NCBI RefSeq assembly: GCF_004168625.1
Contig: NZ_SDWW01000024.1
Span: 1-64,000 of the forward strand
Reading direction: 5' to 3'
DNA from: Pengzhenrongella frigida
Lineage (GTDB): Bacteria; Actinomycetota; Actinomycetes; Actinomycetales; Cellulomonadaceae
Length of the DNA stretch: 64,000 nucleotides
Both the position numbers and the translations under genes were made by a program. Below the pieces are notes generated by a model, which had not been told where the DNA came from, did no database searches, and worked only from the letters and a program-made list of their open reading frames with translations. This document shows positions 34,351-43,927 of this stretch, piece after piece (within the stretch, counting starts at the first letter, position 1; each line of letters opens with the position of its first letter).

Positions 34351-35708
34351 GCGCGCCGCGCACGACCTCCCTCGACGGCGCGCTGGCCGGGCTGGTCGAG
34401 ATCGGTTCGGTCGCCGGTCTGGCCGTGGCCGACGTGCACGCGGAGGGTGCCGCCCTCGCGGCGGCCGTGGCGGAGTCCGCCCCGCACGCCGCGGCGGACT
34501 GGGCGGCGCAGGCGGCCCACGACCGTCCGTTGCGCACGCAGGACTTCTTCGACGCCGCCTCCCGCGGGCGCCGGTGGCGGGCTGCGCCCACCCGCCTGCT
34601 CGGGGAGCTCGTCGCGACCGGTTCACCGCATGCGCCGGCGTACGCGCACGCCCTGGCCGAGGTCACCTCCGCCGCCTGCGGGCTCGGGGAGCCGACCCTG
34701 CGGGTGATCGGCAACGCGTCCGTCGCCGCGGCGGCGCAGCTCTCGGCGGTGCCGCGGGCGGCGACGAGCCCGCCGACTGCTGCTGCCCCCAGTGTTGCTG
34801 CTCCGACCGCGCCAGCCCTGGCTCCGGGGCCGGTGCCGCCCGCCGAGCCGGCCACGCCCGCGCCACCGGCCAAGACCGTCGACGAGCTGCTCGCGGAGCT
34901 CGACCAGCTCGTGGGTCTCGCGCGGGTCAAGCGGGAGGTGCACCAGCAGGCCGCCGTCCTGCGGGTCGACCGGCTGCGCGCGGAGCACGGGATGACGAGC
35001 CCGACGATCTCGCGCCACCTGGTCTTCACCGGCAACCCCGGCACCGGCAAGACGACCGTGGCGCGCCTGGTGTGCGGGATCTATGCGGCGCTCGGGCTGC
35101 TGTCCAAGGGGCACCTGGTCGAGGTCGACCGGTCCGAGCTCGTCGCCGGCTATCTCGGGCAGACGGCGGTCAAGACGTCCGACGTCGTGCGCGGGGCGCT
35201 CGGCGGGGTGCTCTTCATCGACGAGGCGTACAGCCTGGCCGGGGACCAGTACGGCGCGGAGGCGGTCGACACCCTGGTCAAGGAGATGGAGGACCACCGC
35301 GACGACGTCGTGGTGATCGTGGCCGGCTACCCGGCGCCGATGGTCGAGTTCGTCGACGCGAACCCCGGTCTGGCCAGCCGGTTCCGCACCACCGTCGAGT
35401 TCGACGACTACACCGATGACGAGCTCGCGGAGATCTTCGCCCGGCTCGCCACGGCCGCCGAGTTCGAGCCCAGCCCCGCGTGCCTCACCCGGTTCCGCGA
35501 GATCCTGGCCGCCACGCCGCGGGGGACCGGGTTCGGGAACGGTCGCTTCGCGCGCAACGTTCTAGAAGGTGCCATCGGCCGCCTCGCCTGGCGGCTGCGT
35601 GACGTCGACCACCCGTCTCGGGAGGAGCTGCGGGTGCTCCTGCCGCAGGACCTCGCGGACGACCTGCCGGACCCCGACCAGCCCCTCAGACCCGGAGGTC
35701 TCGCGTGA
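34347..35708 (+). CDS. AAA+ ATPase, CbxX/CfxQ (SpoVK-like) type
   Basis: The 453-residue protein has an N-terminal helical domain (1-125), a Pro/Ala linker (125-175) and one AAA+ module. That module has Walker [10 protein letters not shown] (near 229), Walker [10 protein letters not shown] (near 289), sensor I in V-V-I-V-A-G-Y and the arginine-finger region N-P-G-L-A-S-R-F. CbxX-type ATPases remodel protein complexes such as Rubisco. Here it sits between TelA-linked genes and a GlnX-like sensor, overlapping both neighbours by four bases, and probably remodels a component of this complex. The start is GTG 34347. Confidence 0.88.
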   Translation: MSAPRTTSLDGALAGLVEIGSVAGLAVADVHAEGAALAAAVAESAPHAAADWAAQAAHDRPLRTQDFFDAASRGRRWRAAPTRLLGELVATGSPHAPAYAHALAEVTSAACGLGEPTLRVIGNASVAAAAQLSAVPRAATSPPTAAAPSVAAPTAPALAPGPVPPAEPATPAPPAKTVDELLAELDQLVGLARVKREVHQQAAVLRVDRLRAEHGMTSPTISRHLVFTGNPGTGKTTVARLVCGIYAALGLLSKGHLVEVDRSELVAGYLGQTAVKTSDVVRGALGGVLFIDEAYSLAGDQYGAEAVDTLVKEMEDHRDDVVVIVAGYPAPMVEFVDANPGLASRFRTTVEFDDYTDDELAEIFARLATAAEFEPSPACLTRFREILAATPRGTGFGNGRFARNVLEGAIGRLAWRLRDVDHPSREELRVLLPQDLADDLPDPDQPLRPGGLA

Positions 35709-37051
35709 CCCGGACCGCTCCGACCACGGCCCCGGCGTCGGCTCGCCCCGGCGCCGACCCGTATGCCAGCCCGCTCCCGACGGTGGCGTCGCCCGCCGCG
35801 CGGGCGGGTCAGCGCATGCAGCGGGCCCGCCTGGGTGTGCAGGGCACGCCGGGTCGCATGCGGCTCGTCTCGGCCGCCCTGGTGGTGGTCGGGCTCCTCG
35901 TGGGCCTGGCCGCCGCGCAGTCGTTCTCGGTGGCCGACGGCGCCCTGGTGCGGGCCGATCGCAACGCCGCGCAGCTGGTCCGGCTGCAGGACATCCAGAC
36001 GCTCCTCGTGCGGGCGGACGCCGATGCCACCAACGCGTTCGTGGTCGGCGGCCTGGAGCCGGCCGACCAGCGCGCCGACTACGACGAGGCAGTGGACCGG
36101 GCCGTGCAGCAGGTGGCCTTCGCCGCGCGGGCCCAGCCCGCCGACGGCGAGGCGCTCGCCGCGCTCAGCTCCGCGATCCAGAGCTACACCAGCGGGGTCG
36201 TGCAGGCCAGGGCCGCCAACCGGCAGGGCCTGCCGCTCGGTGCGCAGTACCTGCGTGAGGCGAGCGCCGGGCTGCGCGCGGACGCGCTGCCGCTTCTCGG
36301 TGCGCTGACCTCGGCCAACGAGGAGCGTGTCCAGACCGAGTTCGACACGGCCGGCCGGGCTCAGGTGCTCGCGCTGGTCGCCGGTCTGCTCGGCCTCGTG
36401 ATCGTCGCCGGGGCGCTCGTCTGGCTCGCCCGGCGCACGCACCGCTACGTCAACGTGCCCGTCGCCGGGGCCGGCGTCGTCATCCTCGTCGTCCTCGTGG
36501 CCAGCGTGGTGGCGCTGGGGTCGGTGGCCGCCGCGGTCGCGGACCTCCGAGCCGGTTCGTATGCCTCGGCGCGCGCGCTGGCGGGAGCGCGGATCGCGGC
36601 GTTCGACGCCAAGGCGAACGAGAGCCTGACACTCGTCTCCCGCGGATCGGGCGCGGCGTTCGAGGCCGCCTGGCAGGAGTCGTCCGCGGTGACGTCCAGC
36701 CTGGTCGCCGAGGCCGCGCAGATCGACCCGGCCGCCGCGGACCTGCCGGGCGGCTGGGACGCGTACACCGCGCTGCACCAGGAGATCAGGTCGCTGGACG
36801 ACGGCGGCGGGTGGGAGCAGGCCGTGGCCGCGGCGATCAGCCGGGAACCGGGCAGCGCCAACGCGACGTTCGACGCCTTCGACGCCGCCTCGGGCGAGCA
36901 GCTGACCGCCGCGAGCGAGGCGACGTCGTCGGGCCTGCGCGACGCGCGGTCCGGTCTTGCGCTCGCCGGGTGGCTGTGCGGGCTGGCCGGGGTGCTCGCC
37001 GCGTTGTTGGCCTGGTGGGGACTGTCGCAGCGGATCGAGGAGTACCGATGA
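35705..37051 (+). CDS. glnX: GlnX-like membrane sensor with two extracytoplasmic domains
   Basis: This 448-residue protein has four membrane helices (about 53-73, 221-245, 253-280, 417-441) enclosing two helical extracytoplasmic domains (about 75-220 and 281-415), and short cytoplasmic ends. This matches mycobacterial GlnX, which sits between GlnH and PknG and relays Asp/Glu availability to the kinase. No kinase or GGDEF output domain is present. It overlaps the AAA gene before it and the glnH-like gene after it by four bases. The assignment rests on topology and gene order, as sequence identity cannot be computed here. Confidence 0.75.
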   Translation: MTRTAPTTAPASARPGADPYASPLPTVASPAARAGQRMQRARLGVQGTPGRMRLVSAALVVVGLLVGLAAAQSFSVADGALVRADRNAAQLVRLQDIQTLLVRADADATNAFVVGGLEPADQRADYDEAVDRAVQQVAFAARAQPADGEALAALSSAIQSYTSGVVQARAANRQGLPLGAQYLREASAGLRADALPLLGALTSANEERVQTEFDTAGRAQVLALVAGLLGLVIVAGALVWLARRTHRYVNVPVAGAGVVILVVLVASVVALGSVAAAVADLRAGSYASARALAGARIAAFDAKANESLTLVSRGSGAAFEAAWQESSAVTSSLVAEAAQIDPAAADLPGGWDAYTALHQEIRSLDDGGGWEQAVAAAISREPGSANATFDAFDAASGEQLTAASEATSSGLRDARSGLALAGWLCGLAGVLAALLAWWGLSQRIEEYR

Positions 37052-38052
37052 GCGGAGATGTGCGGGGCACGCAGGAGCCTGCGAGGGGCCGGGTGGTGCT
37101 CGCGGCCGTGGTCACGCTGGTCGGTGCCCTGCTCGCAGGCTGCACGTCGTCGGGCTACGACCCGACGCCGCTGCCGACCGCCTCGGCCGCGCCGTCCCCG
37201 ACGTCGTCGCCGAGCCCGAGCGGGTCGGCCGCCCCGGTGTGCGACGACCCGCTCGCGTCCTACGCGCCGATCTCCCCGCTGCCGGCCCCCGGCAGCATGC
37301 CGTCGGGGTCGACGATGGCGACGATCGCCGAGCGCGGCCGCCTCATCGTCGGGGTCTCGGGCGACTCGCTGCTCCTCGGCGCCCGCAACCCGATCAGCGG
37401 TCAGCTCGAGGGCTTCGACATCGACATGGCCCGGCTGGTGTCGCAGGCCATCTTCGGCGACCCCGACAAGATCGAGCTCCGCGTGATCACGGCGGCCGAG
37501 CGCATCCCGCTGCTCGAGGACGGCAGCGTGGACCTGGTCGCCCGCAACATGACGATCACGTGTGCCCGCTGGGAGCAGATCGCCTTCTCGGCGGAGTACT
37601 ACCGGTCCGGTCAGAAGGTGCTCGTCCCGCTCGGGTCGAGCGCGACGTCGCTCGCCGACCTGGCCGGGCAGCGCGTGTGCGCCCCCGCCGGCTCCACGAG
37701 CCTGGTCAAGCTCGAGGACTTCCCGGAGGTCGTGCCGGTCAGCGCAGCCACGCACACCGGGTGCCTGGTGAAGTTCCAGCAGGGCGAGGTGGACGCCATC
37801 ACCGGCGACGACACCGTGCTCGCCGGGCTGGCGGCGCAGGATCCGTACGCCCAGGTGGTCGGCCCGGCGTTCACCGCCGAGCCGTACGGGCTGGGTGTCA
37901 ACCAGGCGAACACGGACCTGGTCCGGTTCGTCAACGCCGTCCTGGCCCAGGCCGTGGCGGACGGCCGGTGGACGCAGTCCTACGACAGGTGGCTCGCCGA
38001 CGCGCTCGGCGCGGCCCCCGCCCCGCCGGTCCCCGACTACGGGCGTGGCTGA
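37048..38052 (+). CDS. glnH: GlnH-like amino-acid-binding lipoprotein
   Basis: The 334-residue lipoprotein has lipobox L-L-A-G-C (Cys 32), a Ser/Pro/Ala-rich tether (33-65) and an SBP_bac_3 domain. The domain shows L-I-V-G-V-S-G-D-S-L-L-L-G, G-F-D-I-D-M-A-R and V-D-L-V-A-R-N-M-T-I. Four Cys outside the lipobox may form disulfides. No ABC permease or ATPase is encoded nearby, so it is a sensor subunit rather than a transporter part, as GlnH is for mycobacterial PknG, where it binds Asp/Glu. ATG 37048 overlaps the glnX-like stop. Confidence 0.85.
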   Translation: MSGDVRGTQEPARGRVVLAAVVTLVGALLAGCTSSGYDPTPLPTASAAPSPTSSPSPSGSAAPVCDDPLASYAPISPLPAPGSMPSGSTMATIAERGRLIVGVSGDSLLLGARNPISGQLEGFDIDMARLVSQAIFGDPDKIELRVITAAERIPLLEDGSVDLVARNMTITCARWEQIAFSAEYYRSGQKVLVPLGSSATSLADLAGQRVCAPAGSTSLVKLEDFPEVVPVSAATHTGCLVKFQQGEVDAITGDDTVLAGLAAQDPYAQVVGPAFTAEPYGLGVNQANTDLVRFVNAVLAQAVADGRWTQSYDRWLADALGAAPAPPVPDYGRG

Positions 38053-39200
38053 TGGGCCTGGTCACGGCGATCGCCCCGGTGGCTCCCGCTCGGATGGGGG
38101 AGCCCGTCGAGCCCGCCGCGATGCTGCGCTTCCTGTCCGAGCTGGTCGCGTGGAGCGAGCGCCGCCGCGCGGAGCTGGCCGAGCTGGACGCGGCGGCGCT
38201 GACCGCGGCCGACGCGGGCGCGCTGACGGGTGACATCACGCTGTCGATGACGCTGTGGCAGGCGGTCGCCGGACGCCTGGCTCAGATCGAGCAGGTCTGG
38301 GACGACGGTCGGGTGGGTCCGGTCGAGCGGCAGCGGCTCTCCGCCCTGGTGTGGGGGCGGCTCGACGCCGACGCCGGTCCCGGCAGTGCGTCGCTCGCGA
38401 TCTCGCTGCCCGAGGCCTGCCGGCTGTCGGACGCCCTCGCCGCGCAGCTGAGCTGGCGGCTGTCCCTCGATCCCGTGGGGGTCGACCTCGCCGCGCACCT
38501 GCGGTCGCTGCGCGCGACCCTCGAGCGGGTGCGCGACCTGCTCCCCGGCGAGCAGGCCGGCCCGGTGCGCGACGCCGCCGCCGAACGCCTGCTCCGGATC
38601 GACCGGCGGCTGGAGGATGCGACCGCCCGGGCGGGACGCGGCGCCGACGTCGGCGGCCTGATCGGCCCGCTCGAGTCCGACGCGGCCCTGCTCGAACGCG
38701 ACCTCATCGTGGCGGCGGCGACCCGCCGGGACGACGAGCGGGACCGCGCCCGGGCGCACGCCCTGCGTGACCGGCTGCTCGAGCGGTCCGTGGTGGTCGA
38801 TCGCGTCGTGGACGACTGCGTCGCGCAGATCCGGTCGGCGCCGACCCTCGCGGTGCCCCGCGTCGAGGCGCTCGGCCCGGTGCCCGACGACGCCCTCGCG
38901 GTCGACGCGTACCTGGTCCGGCTCGCGGCCGTGGCCCGGGCCCTGACGCTCGCCGAGCAGGCCTACGGCGGTCCGCTCGCCGAGCTCAGCGACCTGCGCG
39001 CGCTGCTCGACGTCTACCACGCCAAGGCTGCGGGCACCGGGCATGCCGCCCATCCCGAGGTGGCGGAGATGTACAAGCAGGCCCTCGCCGTGGTCAACGA
39101 GCCCCCCACCGACCTGGCCCGCGCGCGGGCCGTCGTCGGGGCGTACCAGCTGCTGCTCGGCGGTTCGGCGGGACCCACCCCTGAAGGACGGAGCTCATGA
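38052..39200 (+). CDS. Unknown helical/coiled-coil protein of the PknG operon
   Basis: The 382-residue soluble protein is almost entirely helical, with Leu/Ala/Arg-rich heptad-like stretches (A-W-S-E-R-R-R-A-E-L-A-E-L-D near 35; D-R-R-L-E-D-A-T near 185; a charged R-D-D-E-R-D-R-A-R-A segment near 225). No known motif or membrane helix was found. TGATG joins it to the glnH-like gene and ATGA to pknG, placing it between sensor and kinase. It could be a cytoplasmic linker passing the GlnX signal to PknG. That role is inferred from position only. Confidence 0.75.
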   Translation: MGLVTAIAPVAPARMGEPVEPAAMLRFLSELVAWSERRRAELAELDAAALTAADAGALTGDITLSMTLWQAVAGRLAQIEQVWDDGRVGPVERQRLSALVWGRLDADAGPGSASLAISLPEACRLSDALAAQLSWRLSLDPVGVDLAAHLRSLRATLERVRDLLPGEQAGPVRDAAAERLLRIDRRLEDATARAGRGADVGGLIGPLESDAALLERDLIVAAATRRDDERDRARAHALRDRLLERSVVVDRVVDDCVAQIRSAPTLAVPRVEALGPVPDDALAVDAYLVRLAAVARALTLAEQAYGGPLAELSDLRALLDVYHAKAAGTGHAAHPEVAEMYKQALAVVNEPPTDLARARAVVGAYQLLLGGSAGPTPEGRSS

Positions 39201-41491
39201 GCGACATCGCCTGCAGCCAGCCGGGATGCACCGGCACGATCCTGGACGGGTACTGCGACGTCTGCGGCACCCCCGGCGGGGCACCGCCCAGCCCGGTCGT
39301 CGCGGCATCGGTCCGGACCGCCGCCGTCCACACCCCTGCCGTCCATACCGCAGGGGCCGGCCAGGTCACCGGCTCGCCGGCCGCTCCGGCAGGCACCGAC
39401 AGTGCGGCGTCGACCATGTCTCGGGCCTCCAACCGGCTGGCGTCCACCGCCATGGGATCAGCCCGCACGGGCGGCACCCAGGTCACGCTCCGCCGCGGCA
39501 CGACGTCGACCCGGCTGCGCGCCGCGCGCCTCGGTGCCGGTCTCACCACGATCCCGCCCCAGCCCGCCGTCGACGCGTCCAAGGCGCTGATGGTGAACCC
39601 CGAGGTCGCCCCGGAGAAGCGGTTCTGCCCGACGTGCGGCTCGCCGGTCGGGCGCCCGCACGACGATTCGCCGGGTCGCACCGAGGGCTTCTGCCCGCAG
39701 TGCCGCAGCCCGTTCTCGTTCACGCCGAAGCTCCAGGCCGGCGACCTCGTCGGTGGCCAGTACGAGGTGGCCGGGGCGCTGGCGCACGGCGGGCTCGGCT
39801 GGATCTACCTGGCGCGCGACCGCAACGTGTCGAACCGGTGGGTCGTGCTCAAGGGTCTGCTGAACGCGGGCGACGCCGATGCCGTGGCCGCCGCCATCGC
39901 CGAGCGGCAGTTCCTCGCCCAGGTCGAGCACCCGCTGATCGTCGAGATCTACAACTTCGTGACGCACGAGGGTGCCGGCTACATCGTGATGGAGTACATC
40001 GGCGGCACGTCGCTGAAGTCGCTCCTCAAGGAGCGGATGAAGGCCGCCGGGCGCTACGACCCGCTCCCGCTCGACCAGGCCATCGCCTACGTGCTCGAGA
40101 TCCTGCCCGCGTTCCAGTACCTGCACGACCTCGGCCTCGTGTACTGCGACTTCAAGCCCGACAACATCATCCAGGTGGGCGACGACGTCCGGCTGATCGA
40201 CCTGGGCGGGGTGCGCCGTCTGCAGGACGTGGACTCGGCCATCTACGGGACGGTGGGCTACCAGGCTCCCGAGGTGCCGGAGGTCGGCACGTCGATCGCC
40301 TCGGACATCTACACGATCGGGCGCACCCTGCTGGTGCTCGCGATGGAGTTCCGGGGTTACCAGTCGACGTACCTGACGTCGCTGCCGGCGGTGGCCGACA
40401 CACCGCTGTTCCAGAAGTACGACTCGTTCTACCGGCTGGTCGCCAAGGCGTGCGCGCCGGATGCGGCAGACCGGTTCGCGTCCGCGGCCGAGCTCCGGGT
40501 GCAGCTGCTCGGCGTGCTCCGGGAGGTGGTCGTCACCGACCGGCCGGACGACCGCGCCGTGCGCCACGCACCGCCGTCCTTGCTGTTCACGCCGCCGAAC
40601 GTCTCGGACTCCGGGCTGGCGTGGCCGGACCTGCCCGAGCTCGTGGTCGACACCAGCGACCCGCAGGTCGGCTGGCTGGCCACGGTGAGCGTGGTCGATC
40701 CGGCCGCGCGGCTCGACCTGCTCGCCCAGGCGCCCGAGCGGTCGCCCGAGGTGCTGCTCCACACGGGCAGCGCGGCGCTCGCCGCCCACCGCCCGGACGT
40801 GGTGGACGCGGTCGTGGACGAGCTGCTGACCGCCGACCCCTGGGAGTGGCGGGCGGTCTGGCTCCAGGGGCTCAAGGCCCTGGACACCCGCGACGGCGAC
40901 GGCGCGCAGGCCGCGTTCAACGCCGTCTACGGGCAGGTGCCGGGGGAGCTCGCCCCCAAGCTCGCACTCGCGCTGGCCTGCGAGCTGCGGTCCGAGCTCG
41001 ACATCGCCGAGGCGCTCTACACGACCTGTGCGCGCAGCGATGCGTCGTACACCGCGCCCGCGGCCTTCGCGATGGCGCGGATCCGGTCCGCGCGAGCGGA
41101 CATCGCCGGTGCGGTCGCCGCGCTCGACCTGGTCCCGCCGACCAGCCGCGCGTTCCCCGAGGCGCGCCGTCAGCGCGCCGGACTGCTCGCCGACTCCGGG
41201 GGCGGGCTCCCCGCGCTCGCCGCGGCGATGGCCAGCGTGGACGGGGTGAGCATCGACCCGCACGATCGCTCGCGGCTCACCGCGCAGGTCCTCGAGACCG
41301 CTCTGGGCCTCGTGCTGCAGCACGGTCCGCAGCCCACGGTGGCCATCGGGGGACTCCGGGCCGCCGAGCCTGCGCTGCGCGACGGCCTCGAGCAGACCTA
41401 TCGCGAGCTCGCGTCGATGGCGGCGACGGCCGAGGAACGGGTCGCGCTGGTCGACTCGGCGAACGCTGTGCGGCGATGGACGCTTCGATGA
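39197..41491 (+). CDS. pknG: Serine/threonine kinase PknG with rubredoxin-like and TPR domains plus an extra N-terminal zinc ribbon
   Basis: This 764-residue soluble kinase has PknG architecture. The rubredoxin-like zinc site is C144-x2-C147...C166-x2-C169. The kinase domain (about 181-430) has A-H-G-G-L-G-W-I-Y-L-A for the nucleotide loop, Lys219, Y-C-D-F-K-P-D-N with Asp318, and D335-L-G-G instead of D-F-G, as in mycobacterial PknG. A TPR-like C-terminus follows, containing P-G-E-L-A-P-K-L-A-L-A. An additional ribbon, C6-x4-C11...C20-x2-C23, precedes it. PknG phosphorylates FHA proteins (GarA/OdhI) controlling 2-oxoglutarate metabolism. A Thr/Arg-rich segment (about 93-110) may hold autophosphorylation sites that recruit the FHA protein encoded at 43924. 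Confidence 0.92.
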   Translation: MSDIACSQPGCTGTILDGYCDVCGTPGGAPPSPVVAASVRTAAVHTPAVHTAGAGQVTGSPAAPAGTDSAASTMSRASNRLASTAMGSARTGGTQVTLRRGTTSTRLRAARLGAGLTTIPPQPAVDASKALMVNPEVAPEKRFCPTCGSPVGRPHDDSPGRTEGFCPQCRSPFSFTPKLQAGDLVGGQYEVAGALAHGGLGWIYLARDRNVSNRWVVLKGLLNAGDADAVAAAIAERQFLAQVEHPLIVEIYNFVTHEGAGYIVMEYIGGTSLKSLLKERMKAAGRYDPLPLDQAIAYVLEILPAFQYLHDLGLVYCDFKPDNIIQVGDDVRLIDLGGVRRLQDVDSAIYGTVGYQAPEVPEVGTSIASDIYTIGRTLLVLAMEFRGYQSTYLTSLPAVADTPLFQKYDSFYRLVAKACAPDAADRFASAAELRVQLLGVLREVVVTDRPDDRAVRHAPPSLLFTPPNVSDSGLAWPDLPELVVDTSDPQVGWLATVSVVDPAARLDLLAQAPERSPEVLLHTGSAALAAHRPDVVDAVVDELLTADPWEWRAVWLQGLKALDTRDGDGAQAAFNAVYGQVPGELAPKLALALACELRSELDIAEALYTTCARSDASYTAPAAFAMARIRSARADIAGAVAALDLVPPTSRAFPEARRQRAGLLADSGGGLPALAAAMASVDGVSIDPHDRSRLTAQVLETALGLVLQHGPQPTVAIGGLRAAEPALRDGLEQTYRELASMAATAEERVALVDSANAVRRWTLR

Positions 41492-41522
41492 ACGGCCGGC
41501 GTCGATGGGCGCTGCGATGAGC
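41473..41522 (+). repeat. Stop-spanning duplication between pknG and the PP2C gene
   Basis: Copies 41473-41493 and 41502-41522 match at 17 of 21 bases. The first contains the pknG stop (41489-41491) and the second carries the candidate PP2C starts. Confidence 0.7.
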
Positions 41523-42647
41523 GGCGCCGTGGTGAGCTCGTTGCCGGTGTGCGGCTCGTGCGGTGCCGTGGCGGCGATCGGCGCGCGCTTCTGCGAGGCG
41601 TGCGGGACGGACCTGCCGACCCCGGCCGGGGGTCAGGGCGCCACGCCGCCCGGAGAGATCCTGGCCGCGCCGGTCCCCGACCCTGCGGGGCCGGTGCCCG
41701 TGCCGGTTCCCGAGCCCGTGCCCTGCCGCGAGTGTGGCGGCGTCGTCGACGCCGACGGCTACTGCACCTCCTGCGGCGCCAAGGCCCCCCGTGCGCGGGA
41801 CCACGTCGTGGAGCAGCCGCAGGCGTGGGTGGGGGCGGTCAGCGACCGCGGGATTCGTCATCACCGCAACGAGGACGCGCTCGCGGTCGCCGCGAGCGAG
41901 GCACCCGGCAGCCACGCCGTGCTGGTCGTGTGCGACGGCGTCTCGTCCTCCGAGGACTCCGACGTCGCCAGCCTCGCCGCCGCCCGGGCGGCGCTCGACA
42001 CGCTGGCCGGGCCCCGCGCGCAGGGCCTGGACACGAGCGCCGGGCTGGTGGCCGTGATCGGCGCACGCCTCGAGGCCGCGGCCGACGCCGCCAGCCGAGC
42101 CGTCGCGGCAGCGACCTCGCACGACCACGGGGACAGCCCGCCGTCGTGCACGTTCGTCGCCACCGTGGTCGAGCGCGGGCGGATCGTGACCGGGTCGGTC
42201 GGGGACAGTCGCGCGTACTGGCTGCCGGACGCGGGTCAGGCGCGGTTCCTGACCACAGACGACTCGTGGGCGGCCGAGCAGATCGCCGTCGGGGTACCGC
42301 GGGACCAGGCTGAGTCGGGCCCGCAGGCGCACGCCATCACGCGCTGGCTCGGCGTGGACGCACCCGACCACACGCCACGCATCACCACGATGGAGGTCGA
42401 CGGGCCGGGTTGGCTCGTGGTGTGCTCGGACGGGTTGTGGAACTACTGCTCCCCGGCCGACGAGCTCGGCGCGCTCGTGCGGCGGATCGCGGCGACGGTC
42501 GCCGGCGAGCCGCTCGCGACCGCCTCAGCCTTGGTCGACTGGGCCAACGGGCAGGGCGGGCATGACAACATCACGGTGGTGCTGGCCCGGCTCGGCGCCG
42601 ACCCGGACTCACCCCTTCCACGCGATCAGACGGGATCATCGAGATGA
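41505..42647 (+). CDS. PP2C-family protein phosphatase with two N-terminal zinc ribbons
   Basis: The 380-residue protein begins with two short zinc ribbons: C-G-S-C-G...F-C-E-A-C-G near 16-34, and C-R-E-C-G...Y-C-T-S-C-G near 75-93. A PPM/PP2C domain (about 105-365) follows, with all metal-binding motifs: R-N-E-D, V-C-D-G-V, V-G-D-S-R-A, C-S-D-G-L-W-N and G-H-D-N-I-T-V-V. It would reverse PknG phosphorylation. The start is uncertain: ATG 41505 or 41517, both inside a duplicated segment without a good ribosome-binding site. It overlaps the vWA gene by four bases. Confidence 0.88.
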   Translation: MGAAMSGAVVSSLPVCGSCGAVAAIGARFCEACGTDLPTPAGGQGATPPGEILAAPVPDPAGPVPVPVPEPVPCRECGGVVDADGYCTSCGAKAPRARDHVVEQPQAWVGAVSDRGIRHHRNEDALAVAASEAPGSHAVLVVCDGVSSSEDSDVASLAAARAALDTLAGPRAQGLDTSAGLVAVIGARLEAAADAASRAVAAATSHDHGDSPPSCTFVATVVERGRIVTGSVGDSRAYWLPDAGQARFLTTDDSWAAEQIAVGVPRDQAESGPQAHAITRWLGVDAPDHTPRITTMEVDGPGWLVVCSDGLWNYCSPADELGALVRRIAATVAGEPLATASALVDWANGQGGHDNITVVLARLGADPDSPLPRDQTGSSR

Positions 42648-43927
42648 CCGAATTCTCGGCGCAGGTGTACCAGAACGAGTTCCTGGCCGACGGCGCCACG
42701 GACGTCCACGCGATCGTCACGGTCACCTGCACCGGTGCGGGTCAGGCCGGGCACACCGGGGCGGGTGAGGCCGCCGAGATCGTCATCGTCGACACCTCCG
42801 GCTCGATGGGACCGGTCGGGATCCGGGCCGCGCAGCTGGCGGCCGCGGCCGCTCTCGACCAGGTCCTCGACGGGACCTGGTTCGCCGTCATCGCCGGCAG
42901 CCACGTGGCGCGTCTGGCCTACCCTGCCCCGGCGGGCGAGCTCGGGATGGCCCGCATGGACGCCTCGACCCGGGCGGCGGCGCGCGCAGCGATCGGCACG
43001 TTCGTGCCCGAGGGCGGCACCGCGATGGGGACGTGGCTCGAGCTCGCCACCGCGGTGTTCGCGAGCGTCCCGTCGGCCGCCCAGCGGCACGCGATCCTGC
43101 TCACCGACGGCAACAACCAGCACGAGACCCCCGCCGAGCTGACCCGCCGGATCGCCGCCGCGAGCGGCCGGTTCCAGTGCGACTGCCGGGGGGTCGGCGC
43201 CGACTGGCAGGTCGGCGAGGTCCGCCGGATCGCGACCGCCCTGATGGGGACGGTGGACCTCATCCCCACCCCGGACGAGATGGCCGCCGAGTTCGAGACG
43301 ATCATGCGGGCCTCGATGGGCCGTGGGGTCGCCTCGGCCGACCTGCGGGTGTGGGCCCCGCAGGGCGCCCAGGTGCTGTTCGTCCGTCAGGTCGCCCCGG
43401 CGGTCGAAGACCTGTCCGGTCGCCGCCGCGAGATCAACGCCCTCACCGGGGCCTACCCGACCGGCAGCTGGGGCGACGAGTCGCGGGACTTCCACGTGGC
43501 GGTGCGGGTCTCGGCCGCGCGCGGCGTCGGCCAGGAACAGCTCGCCGCCCGCGTGCAGCTCGCCGTCGGGGACGAGGTCCTGGCCCAGGGGCTGGTCAAG
43601 GCGAAGTGGTCCGACGACAACGAGCTCACCGCCCGGATCAACCCGGAGGTCGCGCACTACACCGGTCAGACCGAGCTCGCCGAGGCGATCCAGGAGGGGC
43701 TGGCTGCGAAGGCCGTCGGCGACACCGCCACGGCGACCGCCAAGCTCGGCCGCGCGGTGCAGCTCGCCTCCGAGACGGGCAACGAGGAGGCGACGTCCAA
43801 GCTGCGCAAGGTCGTCGACATCGACGAGCCCGGCACCGGCAAGGTGCGATTGCGCAAGGCCGTCGATCGGCTCGACGAGATGGCGCTGGACACGGCGTCG
43901 ACCAAGACCACGCGGGTCCGCAAGTGA
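42644..43927 (+). CDS. von Willebrand factor A domain protein (TerY-like)
   Basis: This 427-residue protein has a vWA domain (about 45-225) with an intact metal-ion-dependent adhesion site: D50-T-S52-G-S54-M, G-G-T-A-M-G and L-L-T-D-G. A beta-rich domain (about 230-345) and a helical C-terminus ending K-T-T-R-V-R-K follow. Stand-alone cytoplasmic vWA proteins grouped with a PP2C phosphatase and a kinase form the TerY-P triad of tellurium/stress systems, and this gene occupies that place. It overlaps both neighbours by four bases. Confidence 0.88.
   Translation: MTEFSAQVYQNEFLADGATDVHAIVTVTCTGAGQAGHTGAGEAAEIVIVDTSGSMGPVGIRAAQLAAAAALDQVLDGTWFAVIAGSHVARLAYPAPAGELGMARMDASTRAAARAAIGTFVPEGGTAMGTWLELATAVFASVPSAAQRHAILLTDGNNQHETPAELTRRIAAASGRFQCDCRGVGADWQVGEVRRIATALMGTVDLIPTPDEMAAEFETIMRASMGRGVASADLRVWAPQGAQVLFVRQVAPAVEDLSGRRREINALTGAYPTGSWGDESRDFHVAVRVSAARGVGQEQLAARVQLAVGDEVLAQGLVKAKWSDDNELTARINPEVAHYTGQTELAEAIQEGLAAKAVGDTATATAKLGRAVQLASETGNEEATSKLRKVVDIDEPGTGKVRLRKAVDRLDEMALDTASTKTTRVRK

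Noticed and set aside
41517-42647. Firm choice of ATG 41517 as the phosphatase start
   Set aside because: Neither 41505 nor 41517 has a convincing ribosome-binding site and both lie in duplicated DNA; the longer form is listed with the doubt stated.
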